Positions 27,418 to 36,893 are shown, counted from the stretch's first letter. The stretch: DNA of 64,000 nt from Pseudomonas sp. RIT-PI-q (GCF_001297125.1 NZ_LHPC01000023.1:52793-116792), one strand, 5' to 3'. The notes: generated by a model from the letters alone, not told the origin. Translations and numbers: made by a program.

Positions 27418-28487
27418 ACATGTTTCTGTCGTGTGAGTTACTCAGGAGATCATTTGGCATCCTGATCGTGTGTGCCGCCGGCTGTGCCGGGTTGATCTTT
27501 AGTACGTCGGCACATGCGGAGGTGGCGCCCTGCACGATTAGTTCCGCAGTGATCACCTTCGGTTCGGTGGCGGTGCCGCGTAATGCCTCGGTGGGCACGC
27601 CGATCGGTTCGCCGGTGACGTCGACGGGGACGTGGAACTGTCTGTCGAATCCTATCACGGGGCCGACGTCGAACACCGGCGGCTTCAACCTGGGCTTTAC
27701 CGAGCGATTGACCCCAAGCTCGGTGGCCGGTGTGTGGGATACTGGCACTCCGGGGATTGGCATCAAAGTGACCAACGAGACCTACACCGGTTCCTTCAAC
27801 GGTGTGATCTCCAAGAATACGCAAGTCGGCACGTGGGTGTACTTCATCGATCCGCAACAGACAACCTTTCCTGGTCCAACCAACACCGGCCGCACGTCGA
27901 GTGGCTCCTTCACGTTCACCTATCAACTGATCGTTACGGGGCCGGTAACGGCGGGCGATTTACCCAGCATATTGGTGGGAAATCTGGGTAGCAGTAATCC
28001 TGTGTCGGGTTCGACGATAACGTCAACGGCGACAATTACACTGAGCAACACGAAGATCGTCTCGACGACTTGCGGGGTGACGACACCGTTGATCAACGTG
28101 GTGTTGCCAACCGTCACCCCGAACTCATTGAGTCCGGTCGGCAAGACGGCGGGCAATACCCCCTTCAACATTGAATTATCTTGCCAGGCCGGCGCGAACG
28201 TCTACATCACGCTGACCGACGTTACCAACACCAGCAACACCACCAATAATCTGACACTCGCTAGCGGATCGACCGCAACCGGCGTGAAGCTACGCGTGTT
28301 GAACAGCAGTGGTTTGCCGGTGAGCTACGGACCGTCCTCGCCGAACGCAGGTAATCCGAATCAGTGGCTGGTCGGCGCGTCGGCGAGCACGACAAGCATC
28401 CCGTTGACGGTGCAATACATCTCGACGGGAACGGTGGGCCCCGGTGTGGTGAAGGGGACCGCGACGTTCATGATGAGCTATCAGTGA
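27414..28487 (+). CDS. Two-domain fimbrial tip adhesin
   Basis: A 357-residue exported protein with signal peptide (LIVCAAGCAGLIFSTSAHA). The N-terminal half (about 35-215) is a lectin-like domain without clear homologue by eye. The C-terminal half (about 220-357) is a pilin domain ending TATFMMSYQ, the donor-strand zipper. This two-domain layout is that of FimH/CupB6-type tip adhesins. It is the last gene of the operon and starts inside the usher stop (ATGA). The receptor it binds is unknown. Confidence 0.85.
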   Translation: MNMFLSCELLRRSFGILIVCAAGCAGLIFSTSAHAEVAPCTISSAVITFGSVAVPRNASVGTPIGSPVTSTGTWNCLSNPITGPTSNTGGFNLGFTERLTPSSVAGVWDTGTPGIGIKVTNETYTGSFNGVISKNTQVGTWVYFIDPQQTTFPGPTNTGRTSSGSFTFTYQLIVTGPVTAGDLPSILVGNLGSSNPVSGSTITSTATITLSNTKIVSTTCGVTTPLINVVLPTVTPNSLSPVGKTAGNTPFNIELSCQAGANVYITLTDVTNTSNTTNNLTLASGSTATGVKLRVLNSSGLPVSYGPSSPNAGNPNQWLVGASASTTSIPLTVQYISTGTVGPGVVKGTATFMMSYQ

Positions 28488-28775
28488 GTATCTTAAGTCG
28501 TCACCACACCCAAAGGCCTAGGTGTGCGGTTGACCGACAGTAGTCATCCACCGATTAACCCAGCGCGTCTGTAACGTTCACCTTCACTTGCCAGTGAATC
28601 CGTAAAAGGCAATTAAATCCGCTCAAATGCATGATTGCTTGAATCACGCGGCGCCACTGCGCGCACAGAAGTTGCCGCCCCAGCACGATATTTCCTTTTT
28701 AGTCCCAGTCCTATTTGCTTCATTTTTGGCGCTGATAAGCTTCTCCACGAAGAAACATTCCGGAGTCACTTTGTC

Positions 28776-30137
28776 ATGTTTGCAAACGTTGTTGTGCCCC
28801 ACGAGTTCAGTGCATTGAGCGTAATCACGCTGGCCCCTGACGCATTTTGTGCGAACCGGCTTGCCTCCTCGTTGCATGGCATGGGTGTCACTGCGCTGGA
28901 AAATTTCGACTCTCTGAGCGCCGTGACCGCCCGATTGGGTGAAGCCCATGTCGATGTCATCGTCTGCGAGATTCGCGCTGAATGCGGTGACGGTCTGATG
29001 TTGCCCAGCCTGCTCAAGAGTCTGCATGAGGCTGGCACGCTGAGCCGATTTCCACGTGTCTTCTGGACCGGTGAGACCACGCTGGATCCAGCGCCAGTAT
29101 TGATCGATGGCACAGCGTCACGGCCGCACCACTCGGTTTGCGCCAAACACTGGATAAAACGCATGGGGGGCGTGCCTATCAGTTCGCTCGAGTCTCATGC
29201 GCGATTGGCCCGGGCCGCCGGAATTGTGGTGGAGATCCTGCGCGAGGGTGGTGCTATGGATTTGTGTGATGCCCTGCGTGCGCTGGTGGATGGACAGTCG
29301 AAAAAGAAAGAGCAGGCGGACACGGCAACGTTTGACGCCTTGGCCGAGGATGATGTGATCAGTGCCTTGACCACCGGCAAGGGGCTTCGTTTTGTGTACC
29401 AGCCCCAGCACGATTTGTTGACCCGGCGCGTAGTGGGCGCCGAAGCATTCGTGCGTTGGCACCACCCGAAGCACGGAGATGTTCCACCTTCGGTGCTGAT
29501 ACCTTTGGTTCATCGCTTGGGGTTGGACCTGCTGCTGTTCAGTCTGGTGGAGGCCTGGACGATCAAGGTATTGCTGGCATTGAAAAAGGCGCACATAGAG
29601 ATTCCGATCGCAGTCAACGCCTCGGCCCAGACCATCTGCACACCGAATTTCGCTGAGCGTTTAGCGGCGCGAATGCGCGAGGCTGGGCTCCCGGCCAAAT
29701 TGATGAAAATCGAGCTCACCGAAGATGTGCCGGCAGCGGACGAGTTGCATTTGTCCGCCTCATTGACCGCCATTCGTTCCAAGGGGTTTCTGGTCTCGAT
29801 GGATGATTTTGGTACGGGTTCAGCGACGCTGAAGCTGTTGACGAATCTGTCATTCGACGAGATGAAAATCGATGGCTCGTTTGTTCGCGAAATTCAGCAG
29901 GCGCCTTCGTCGCGCAAAGTGATTGCCGGCATTGTCAGCTGGGCCCGGTTGCTCAATCTGAATCTGGTCGCCGAAGGTATCGAGGATGAGCAGACCATTG
30001 CGTTGTTGTATCGCCTGGGCTGTCGGGTGGGGCAGGGTTACGCCTTGGCGCGACCGATGGAAATGGACGATTTTTTTGATTTTCTGGTCCGGGAAGATAA
30101 CGTTGAGCCAAATGCCGATGTGAAGGGCACTGCCTGA
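28776..30137 (+). CDS. EAL-domain protein with degenerate receiver-like N-terminus (RocR-like)
   Basis: A 453-residue protein, predicted cyclic-di-GMP phosphodiesterase. The start at 28776 has a CGGAG site; a longer frame from 28635 lacks one. Residues about 9-115 look like a receiver fold (SVITLAPDAFCANRLASSL...VDVIVCEIRAECGDGL) but the acceptor position carries Glu rather than Asp. The EAL domain (about 205-440) has Glu223 in GAEAFVRW (EAF instead of EAL), NASAQ, KIELTED, DDFGTGSATLK, DEMKIDGSF and AEGIEDEQ, so most catalytic residues are kept. The position between a fimbrial operon and a sensor system parallels RocR/PvrR. Confidence 0.85.
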   Translation: MFANVVVPHEFSALSVITLAPDAFCANRLASSLHGMGVTALENFDSLSAVTARLGEAHVDVIVCEIRAECGDGLMLPSLLKSLHEAGTLSRFPRVFWTGETTLDPAPVLIDGTASRPHHSVCAKHWIKRMGGVPISSLESHARLARAAGIVVEILREGGAMDLCDALRALVDGQSKKKEQADTATFDALAEDDVISALTTGKGLRFVYQPQHDLLTRRVVGAEAFVRWHHPKHGDVPPSVLIPLVHRLGLDLLLFSLVEAWTIKVLLALKKAHIEIPIAVNASAQTICTPNFAERLAARMREAGLPAKLMKIELTEDVPAADELHLSASLTAIRSKGFLVSMDDFGTGSATLKLLTNLSFDEMKIDGSFVREIQQAPSSRKVIAGIVSWARLLNLNLVAEGIEDEQTIALLYRLGCRVGQGYALARPMEMDDFFDFLVREDNVEPNADVKGTA

Positions 30138-30377
30138 AATAGCGGTGTTATTGACAACTTAAAGTGACGGTCGATTGGTGTTTTTATGTTGAATAATTAA
30201 TGTTCGATTCGATTTCGCGGGTCATGCTTTTGGTGCGCGGGTCTTTTTACAGTTGACGGGTTAGTTGATTGTTCATTGATGCAAGTTCTTCCCGATTTTT
30301 GTCATTTGGATTTTTTTGCTTATACTTTTTGAGACTGGAATGCGCCCTGTGCGTTTCGTCGAATGGATTTGTGCGCT

Positions 30378-31043
30378 ATGAAAAGCATCCGCATCGCGTT
30401 ATTGGATGACCACGCTATCGTGCGCCATGGACTGGTGAACAGCCTCACGGCAGAAAAGGGATTTGAGGTGGTCGGCATCTATGAAAGAAGCCGTGACCTG
30501 ATCGCCGGACTGGCCAAAACGCCCGCCGATCTTTTGCTGCTGGACTTCGCGCTTGGCCCGGATGAGTTGGATGGTGTGTCGCTGATCCGCGCGTTGCGGA
30601 TCAAGTTTGCGGACTGTCACATACTGGTACTGTCGACCCATCACGACCCGTCCACCGTGGCCTTGGCCATGCGGGTTGGTGCCAGGGGATTTGTTGGTAA
30701 AGGGGAAAAGATCGAGCAATTGATCAAGGCCATCCGTACGGTTGCCGGGGGTGCGGCGTATTTGAGCCCCGACATGTCCTATCGAGTGGCCGAGGCCGTT
30801 GTGTGCGCCACCGCCGTGGGTGATGGTCAGGTAGCGGACCCGATGCAGCAGGCAGATCTGACCGCTCGTGAACAGGAAGTGATCCGTTGTTTTCTCGCGG
30901 GCATGACGGTCACCGACATTGCCGAAAAATTCAATCGCAGCATCAAGACCATCAGCACACAGAAGGCCTCGGCATTTCGTAAATTGGGGGTGACCTCCAA
31001 TAACGAACTGTTCAAGCTAAAGAAAATAATAGGCCAGTCATGA
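30378..31043 (+). CDS. LuxR/FixJ-type response regulator (RocA-like)
   Basis: A 221-residue regulator from the ATG at 30378 (an in-frame ATG at 30363 is an alternative; neither has a strong ribosome-binding site). The receiver has LLDDHAIVRHGL, phosphoacceptor Asp56 in LLLLDFALG, Thr in VLSTHHD and Lys in GKGEKIEQL. The C-terminal helix-turn-helix reads LTAREQEVIRCFLAGMTVTDIAEKFNRSIKTIS, as in NarL/RcsB proteins. It overlaps the first kinase gene by four bases. It is the likely DNA-binding output of the locus, and the fimbrial promoter is the obvious candidate target. Confidence 0.9.
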   Translation: MKSIRIALLDDHAIVRHGLVNSLTAEKGFEVVGIYERSRDLIAGLAKTPADLLLLDFALGPDELDGVSLIRALRIKFADCHILVLSTHHDPSTVALAMRVGARGFVGKGEKIEQLIKAIRTVAGGAAYLSPDMSYRVAEAVVCATAVGDGQVADPMQQADLTAREQEVIRCFLAGMTVTDIAEKFNRSIKTISTQKASAFRKLGVTSNNELFKLKKIIGQS

Positions 31044-33439
31044 GCAGGCTGGCCCGGCTTGCGGCACCTCTTCTGGTGTTGCTGGTTTGGGGCTTGCCGT
31101 TTGGGGTGCAGGAATCTGTAGCGTCAGTCGAACTGACTCCCGAGGAGCAGGAATGGATCAAGCAGCAACCGCCGCTGCGAGTGGGGGTGGTCGAGAAGCT
31201 GATTCCGTTCGAATACATGAGCGAGTCGACGCTGTATGGGCTGTCGGCGCAGTACCTGGATTTCGTTGCCCGCGAAACTGGCCTTCAATTCATTTATGTT
31301 CCTGGCAGCACGCCGAAAACGCGTATCAAAGCATTGCTGGAAGGGCAGGTGGACCTGCTGTCTTTCTATCCTGACAACTCGGATGCGCGGACACCTGCGG
31401 TCCGGGCACTGCCCCCCTATCGCACCGGCTCGGTGATCATTGTCACTCGAGTCGGTAGCCCCGAGGTCCTCGAGTTCAAGCAATTAGCGGGCAAGACCGT
31501 GGTGATTCCTGATGTGGAGCGCTACCAAGCCATGTTCAATGAGCAGGCAGTCAAGGCTCGCCTGATCAAGAGCAACTCCTCTCTGGAAATGCTGACATTG
31601 GTGAAGAACGGTACTGCGGATGCGGCCGTTGATTCAGAAACCTTCTTGATGCCTTATCTGTACCGGCAGTTTCAGGGCATCCTGCATGCGTCGGGCGTCG
31701 TCGGCAACGAGCAAGTGGCCGTGGGGATGGCCGTGCGTGCGGATCAGTTGATGCTGTATTCGATTCTCGACAAGACCCTGGAGGCTATTACCGCTGAGCA
31801 ACGCAAGGAGATCTATCGAAAGTGGTTTCGTGAGCTTGACCTGGATATCCCTTCGATGCAGACCATCACCCGGAGTTATTTGCATGTACTCATTCTGGGT
31901 GGAGTGGCGTTGATCATACTGTTTGTACTGGTCTACCAGAGTCATCGCCAGCGTCGACTGGCCGTGCGTAGCGAGCAGGAAAAGGTCATGTTTCTGGCGG
32001 TGATGAGCTATGAAATCCGCTCACCCATGAATGCCGTGCTGGCCGCAGTGGAGTTGCTCGGGAACACCTCGCTCGATGAGCAACAACGGCGTTACACGCA
32101 ACTGGCCAACAGCTGCGCCAATTCCTTGTTGCGGTTGCTGGACGATGTGCTGGATGTGTCCAGGCTGGAGGCGGGGCAATTGAGCCTCAGCGTTGAACCG
32201 GTCGATATTCAGGCACTGATCCAGGACGTGGTAGACCTGCATTGGTTGCATGCACGGGGAAAAAACCTGCAACTGAAAGTCAGCACCAAAGCAGATCTGC
32301 CTCTGTTACTGATGGATGGCACACGCTTGGCGCAGACCTTCCATAACCTGATTTCCAATGCCATCAAGTTCACCGATGCCGGCGGCATCGAGATCAGCCT
32401 TGACCTGATGGAGGCGAAGATCGGTCAAGACCGGCAATTGGTGATCGAGGTACGGGACACCGGCATTGGTATTTCGGCATCGGTTCAGGCGTCTCTATTC
32501 CGCCCCTATGCGCAAGCCAGCCAATCCTACAAGCGCTCAGGCGGGACCGGTCTGGGTCTGGTCATCTGCCGCCAACTGGTGAGCTTGATGCAGGGCAAGC
32601 TGGAGCTCGACAGTGAGCCCGGGATTGGTACGACGGTGACGATCAGCTTGCCGGTGGCGCTCGCGCAGGAACCCAACTCGGGGCTTGTCGATGAGGCCCT
32701 ACTGGCGCAACCGTTGGCGTCGACCCACAGTGGCTTACGCATTCTGGTGGTGGACGATTCCCTCGCCAATCAGGAAATGCTGCGCGCGCAGCTCAGTAGT
32801 TTCGGCTGCCGGCCGGTGGTGGCTGCGAACGCCACTCAAGCGCTGGCGCTGTTCAGTGAGACCCCCTTCAACCTGGTGTTGATGAACTGCGTTTTGCCGG
32901 ACCAGGACGGTTATAGCCTGGCCCGCGAACTGCGCAACGTCGAACGGCAACTGCACCATTCACATTGCCCGATGGTTGCCCTTTCGGCCCTGACCGGTGT
33001 CCAGCATTTTGAACGTTGTTTCGATGCGGGGATGGATGGCGTCTTGAGCACGCCCCTGCGCGCGGCCAAATTGCGAGACGTCATCGAATTGTGGTGCGAA
33101 GTGACGCTGGTGGTTCCTGGCGAGGCTTCGTTAGAGGTGGTGCTCGACCAGGCAGCCGTGACCCGGGAAATGGCCCGTGACCTGGGCAGCCTGATCAAGG
33201 CCAGCGCGTTGCGTGATTGCCCGGCGGCCTTGCACGCTGTTATTCGCCTGCACAGCGCTGCGCTGATCCTGGACTGTACTGAATTGGCCACAGCCGGAGA
33301 AACCCTTGAAGGCTTGTTGCGGGCTGACATTTGCGGGGACGACCCAGGTTATCTGCAAGCACTGAAGGCGTTGGTACAACACTGGCAGGTTCTGGGCGGC
33401 GATCAGTCTTTTGATGCCTTGCCACGGTACAGGCCATGA
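31040..33439 (+). CDS. BvgS/RocS-like hybrid sensor protein lacking all phosphotransfer residues
   Basis: A 799-residue inner-membrane protein: signal/transmembrane segment, a periplasmic solute-binding (SBP_bac_3) sensor at about 30-275, a transmembrane helix (about 283-302), HisKA, HATPase, receiver and Hpt-like domains. The H-box reads MSYEIRSPMNAV, so the phosphoacceptor is Tyr324 instead of His. The receiver has LMNCVLPDQDGYS, giving Asn616 instead of Asp. The Hpt motif reads VIRLHSAA, giving Ile735 instead of His. The ATP-binding boxes (HNLISNAIKFT, DTGIGIS, GGTGLGL) are intact. It overlaps the next gene by four bases. A pseudokinase partner of the following protein is the best reading. 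Confidence 0.88.
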   Translation: MSRLARLAAPLLVLLVWGLPFGVQESVASVELTPEEQEWIKQQPPLRVGVVEKLIPFEYMSESTLYGLSAQYLDFVARETGLQFIYVPGSTPKTRIKALLEGQVDLLSFYPDNSDARTPAVRALPPYRTGSVIIVTRVGSPEVLEFKQLAGKTVVIPDVERYQAMFNEQAVKARLIKSNSSLEMLTLVKNGTADAAVDSETFLMPYLYRQFQGILHASGVVGNEQVAVGMAVRADQLMLYSILDKTLEAITAEQRKEIYRKWFRELDLDIPSMQTITRSYLHVLILGGVALIILFVLVYQSHRQRRLAVRSEQEKVMFLAVMSYEIRSPMNAVLAAVELLGNTSLDEQQRRYTQLANSCANSLLRLLDDVLDVSRLEAGQLSLSVEPVDIQALIQDVVDLHWLHARGKNLQLKVSTKADLPLLLMDGTRLAQTFHNLISNAIKFTDAGGIEISLDLMEAKIGQDRQLVIEVRDTGIGISASVQASLFRPYAQASQSYKRSGGTGLGLVICRQLVSLMQGKLELDSEPGIGTTVTISLPVALAQEPNSGLVDEALLAQPLASTHSGLRILVVDDSLANQEMLRAQLSSFGCRPVVAANATQALALFSETPFNLVLMNCVLPDQDGYSLARELRNVERQLHHSHCPMVALSALTGVQHFERCFDAGMDGVLSTPLRAAKLRDVIELWCEVTLVVPGEASLEVVLDQAAVTREMARDLGSLIKASALRDCPAALHAVIRLHSAALILDCTELATAGETLEGLLRADICGDDPGYLQALKALVQHWQVLGGDQSFDALPRYRP

Positions 33440-35859
33440 GTGGTAGCTGCGCGGTGAGCATGGTTTATCGCGGCGTGTTGATGGTACTCCTGCTCCTGTG
33501 CTTCTTGCTGGGTGGTTCTCCATCGTTGAATGCGGACGAACTGCCAGAGCTGTCGTTGACCCAAGAGGAGCGCGACTGGATTGCCACCCACCCGGTGTTG
33601 CGTGTTGCGGTATTCAATAATCTTGTGCCGTTCGAATACATGAGCGGCAGCAGGTTGCATGGACTGTCTTCCAAATACCTGAAGGTGATTGCATCGAGGA
33701 CAGGGTTGAGTTTTATTTTCGTCGCGGACCCCGAAGACAGTGTTCATATGGACTCGTTGACGAACGGCGAAGTCGACCTGGTGTCCTCCGCTCGCAATAC
33801 GCATAACAAGGCGGACGCTCCGGGGCTGTTGTTGACCACGCCTTATCACACCACTTCGGCGATCGTTGTCACCCGGGTCGGTGATGCCCGCATCGTTGAC
33901 CTTGGACAATTGGCCGGCAAAACCGTAGTCGTTCCGGGGTTTACGCGATACTTGACCGTGCTACGCGATCGAGCACCTGGCGTGAAGATCATCAGCATCC
34001 GGGATTCAGTCAAGATGCTGACGATGGTCAAGGATGGCAGCGCTGACGCAGCACTGGCTTCCGAGGGATTGCTGATTCCCTATCTGTACCGGCGGTTTCA
34101 GGGCGAGTTGCAAATTTCCGCAGGAGTACCGGCGTTACATACCGATATCGGTATGGCCGTGCGTGCGGATCAGGTGATCCTGCTGTCTGTTTTACAGAAG
34201 GCGTTGAGCTCCATCAGTTTGGATGAAAACAAGGCGATCTATGACAGCTGGTTTGCTGACATGGACCTGGATGGTCCGTCCATGGAACAAGTCGCCGACT
34301 ATTTCGACCGCGAATTGCTGCTGCTGATGGTGGTGATTGTGCTGTTGTTGGCGGTGGCCTGGCAAAATCGCCAACAGCGTCGCCGGGCCATACGCAACGA
34401 GCGGGAAAAAGCCATGTTTTTGGCGGTCATGAGCCATGAAATCCGTTCACCCATGAATGCTGTGCTGGCCGCTGTAGAGTTGCTGGGGCACACCCCGCTC
34501 GATGAGCAACAACGACATTTCACCGACCTGGCTAACCACGGTGCCAATGCCTTGCTACGGTTGCTTGACGATGTACTGGATATTTCCAGGCTCGAAGCCG
34601 GACAGCTCAAGCTCAACCTGGAGCCCGTGGACGTGCTCGCATTGGTTCAAAACGTGGTGGCCCTCAATCAACTGCGCGCCACGGAAAAAGGTTTGGCGCT
34701 GAACATTACCGGCGAGCGAGCCATACCGGCGTTGTTGCTGGATGACACACGTCTGGCTCAGGTCCTGCACAACCTTGTTTCCAATGCGATCAAGTTCACG
34801 GAATCGGGCGGGGTCGAGGTCGATTTGCAACTGCTCAAGGACCAGGCAGGCAGTCCGCAGCAGCTGGTAATCCGTGTCATTGACAGCGGCATCGGTCTGT
34901 CTGAAAGCGCGCAAATTTCGTTGTTTCAACCCAATGCCCGCGCCGGACACTTTGACAAGCACACGGGTGATACCGGCCTGGGCTTGGCGATCTGCTGTGA
35001 GCTGGTCAAGTTAATGCACGGCGAACTGACCCTGAGGAGCAAACCTGGTGCAGGCACCACCGTCGAGGTTTCTTTGCGGGTCGCCATGGCGCCGGATCTC
35101 GATGTGCCGGTGGTGGACGAAGCGGTTTCCCCTACCACTGAAACACCTGTAGTCGACAGCGGCCCGCGAATTCTGGTGGTGGAAGATACCCTGGCTAACC
35201 TGGAAGTGCTGCGCGCGCAGATTCAGGGTTTTGGTTGCGAGGCGTTGCTGGCGGCCGATGGCGCCCAAGGGCTGGCGCTGTTCACTGCGAATCGGGTCGA
35301 TCTGGTGTTGATGGACTGTAACCTGCCGGATCAGGACGGCTACAGCCTGACCAGTGAATTTCGTGATCTGGAGCTGACTCATCACTGGCCTCACTGCCCG
35401 ATAATTGCCATTTCGGCGCTTACCGGCAATGAGCATCTTGAGCGTTGTTTTGACGCCGGGATGGATGGAGCGTTGAGTAAGCCAATCCGGCTGAGCCAAC
35501 TGCAGGAAGTTATTGAACTGTGGTGCAACGTGGCCGTGGTTCAGCAGGTACAACCGGTGATTCCCCAAGTGCTGGAACTGTCAGTCGTGCATGAAGAGGT
35601 GCATAAGGACTTGAACAACCTGCTCACGGCTATGGCGTTACGTGAAGGCGATCTCGCATTGCGTGCTGCGCATCGGCTGCACGGTGCGACGCTGGTTCTG
35701 AAATGGACGAACATGGCTCAATCCGCCGAAGCCCTGGAACAGCTCTTGCGCGAGCAGGTCGATTGGAGTGACGAAGCATACGCCCGGGTACTTGGGGTTC
35801 TGATAGAACACTGGTACGACCTGACTGACGCGCCCATTCAAGAGAGGTTGCCCCGCTAG
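33436..35859 (+). CDS. BvgS/RocS-like hybrid sensor histidine kinase (complete phosphorelay)
   Basis: A 807-residue membrane sensor, paralogous to the preceding protein along its whole length. It has a signal segment, a periplasmic SBP_bac_3 sensor (about 40-285), a transmembrane helix (about 293-312), HisKA with His334 in MSHEIRSPMNAV, HATPase (HNLVSNAIKFT, DSGIGLS, GDTGLGL), a receiver with Asp627 in LMDCNLPDQDGYS and an Hpt domain with His746 in AHRLHGATL. All phosphorelay residues are present, so it should pass phosphate to the LuxR-type regulator at 30378. It likely senses a small periplasmic ligand. Confidence 0.92.
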   Translation: MSGSCAVSMVYRGVLMVLLLLCFLLGGSPSLNADELPELSLTQEERDWIATHPVLRVAVFNNLVPFEYMSGSRLHGLSSKYLKVIASRTGLSFIFVADPEDSVHMDSLTNGEVDLVSSARNTHNKADAPGLLLTTPYHTTSAIVVTRVGDARIVDLGQLAGKTVVVPGFTRYLTVLRDRAPGVKIISIRDSVKMLTMVKDGSADAALASEGLLIPYLYRRFQGELQISAGVPALHTDIGMAVRADQVILLSVLQKALSSISLDENKAIYDSWFADMDLDGPSMEQVADYFDRELLLLMVVIVLLLAVAWQNRQQRRRAIRNEREKAMFLAVMSHEIRSPMNAVLAAVELLGHTPLDEQQRHFTDLANHGANALLRLLDDVLDISRLEAGQLKLNLEPVDVLALVQNVVALNQLRATEKGLALNITGERAIPALLLDDTRLAQVLHNLVSNAIKFTESGGVEVDLQLLKDQAGSPQQLVIRVIDSGIGLSESAQISLFQPNARAGHFDKHTGDTGLGLAICCELVKLMHGELTLRSKPGAGTTVEVSLRVAMAPDLDVPVVDEAVSPTTETPVVDSGPRILVVEDTLANLEVLRAQIQGFGCEALLAADGAQGLALFTANRVDLVLMDCNLPDQDGYSLTSEFRDLELTHHWPHCPIIAISALTGNEHLERCFDAGMDGALSKPIRLSQLQEVIELWCNVAVVQQVQPVIPQVLELSVVHEEVHKDLNNLLTAMALREGDLALRAAHRLHGATLVLKWTNMAQSAEALEQLLREQVDWSDEAYARVLGVLIEHWYDLTDAPIQERLPR

Positions 35860-35925
35860 TTATTGAGTGCCAAGCCTGCACCCGGCACCTGTCGTGCTCA
35901 TGTTTTCAGGAAGAGAGCAGAGGCT

Positions 35926-36297
35926 TCAAATGGCTTCTTTACCGAGACGGGATTTCGGCGAATTCGGAGTCTTCCTGCAGACCTCAGTCAGTAGCTCCAG
36001 TGTCACCAGATTATCAGCCGCTCTTGTGAAGTATTTGTCCCGCCCTCCAGGTTTTAAAACAGTCGGGCTTGTGCTTGAGCCAACATAACGCACCGTTGAG
36101 TCTCTGCAATTGAACTCCTGTGTTATGTACATCGAGAAACCACCAAAGTCTCTTTTTGTGACGACAATTCGAAGGGGGTCCGCTCGGCCGATTGAAACAA
36201 TCGAGTATTTGTGGGTGGGAGAGGGCGGGACAGCTATTTCGGCCCCATGGGCGGTTGAGCAGCACGCTATGACACAAGCAATAAGTAAGCGTCTCAC
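35926..36297 (-). CDS. Small exported protein, unknown function
   Basis: A 123-residue protein with a clear signal peptide (RRLLIACVIACCSTAHGA) and a beta-rich mature part with two cysteines (FNCRDS and TEVCRK) that probably form a disulfide. I recognise no family. It is convergent with the second kinase, 66 bases apart. Exported size and composition would suit a periplasmic or surface accessory protein, but no link to the fimbriae can be shown. Confidence 0.6.
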   Translation of the reverse strand: MRRLLIACVIACCSTAHGAEIAVPPSPTHKYSIVSIGRADPLRIVVTKRDFGGFSMYITQEFNCRDSTVRYVGSSTSPTVLKPGGRDKYFTRAADNLVTLELLTEVCRKTPNSPKSRLGKEAI

Positions 36298-36602
36298 AGT
36301 AATTCCTCCACAGGTGATTTCGCATCAGAACCGACTTCCGTAATGCGTGTATTTAGGAGGAATCTGATATCGGCGTGGCATCCGAGACAGGAGGGTATGG
36401 CGTTAAAAATCAGAACAGTCTTAAAGCTGAAGCGGGCCTGAGCCGTTACGATTGCCCAGTCCGCCCACGCAGGGGAGCATGGCGCACGGGATTGGGCCGC
36501 AGTGGGCGGACACCTGATTTTCTGTCCTGCAATCTCCATCGATTGCAGATATTGCGCATTCACAACGGTGGCCAGACGGGCAGCCGAATTAGTGAGGTTC
36601 GT
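36298..36602. other. Intergenic region with inverted repeats
   Basis: About 300 bases with no convincing gene. It holds a perfect ten-base inverted repeat (GTCCGCCCAC at 36459-36468 and GTGGGCGGAC at 36502-36511) and a smaller hairpin TGCAATC/GATTGCA at 36528-36547. Frames on both strands cross it without family features. It may carry regulatory sites or a small RNA, but neither can be shown. Confidence 0.45.
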
Positions 36603-36893
36603 ATGCAAACTCGTGGCGAGATTTTTTTTAATTTTTTTGCCAAATACCCCGAGGCGGAGTGTCACGACTTCCAGCATAAGAACGGCAAGAGCTCGACCAT
36701 CGCGATCGGCTTGTTTCAAGGATTGGTAGATGAAGGCTTCGTCGGTGTGTACGACGCTGACGGCCGTTCGCTTGCCGAGGCGAGGCTCGGCGAAGAGGCT
36801 TTAGCGAAGTCTGTTGGAAAAAACCGAGTCGGCTATGCAGACGCTTTTGAGTTTCTCAAATCACATGCAGTCGGTCGTGCCACTCGTGGCTAA
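36603..36893 (+). CDS. Hypothetical protein
   Basis: A 96-residue soluble protein with start at 36603 after GTGAGG; the frame is open further upstream to 36375, but that part crosses the inverted repeats and looks non-coding. The sequence reads MQTRGEIFFNFFAKYPEAE and contains SSTIAIGLFQGLVDEGFVGVYDADG, possibly an alpha/beta mini-fold. No family was recognised. It overlaps the convergent fimbrial-like gene by four bases. Confidence 0.45.
   Translation: MQTRGEIFFNFFAKYPEAECHDFQHKNGKSSTIAIGLFQGLVDEGFVGVYDADGRSLAEARLGEEALAKSVGKNRVGYADAFEFLKSHAVGRATRG

Noticed and set aside
28635..28775. An upstream extension of the EAL protein
   Set aside because: No ribosome-binding site and no homologous sequence features; the CGGAG before 28776 supports the shorter start.
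36294..36719. A 141-codon frame on the minus strand
   Set aside because: No signal, domain or ribosome-binding site; it crosses the inverted repeats and overlaps the better candidate at 36603.
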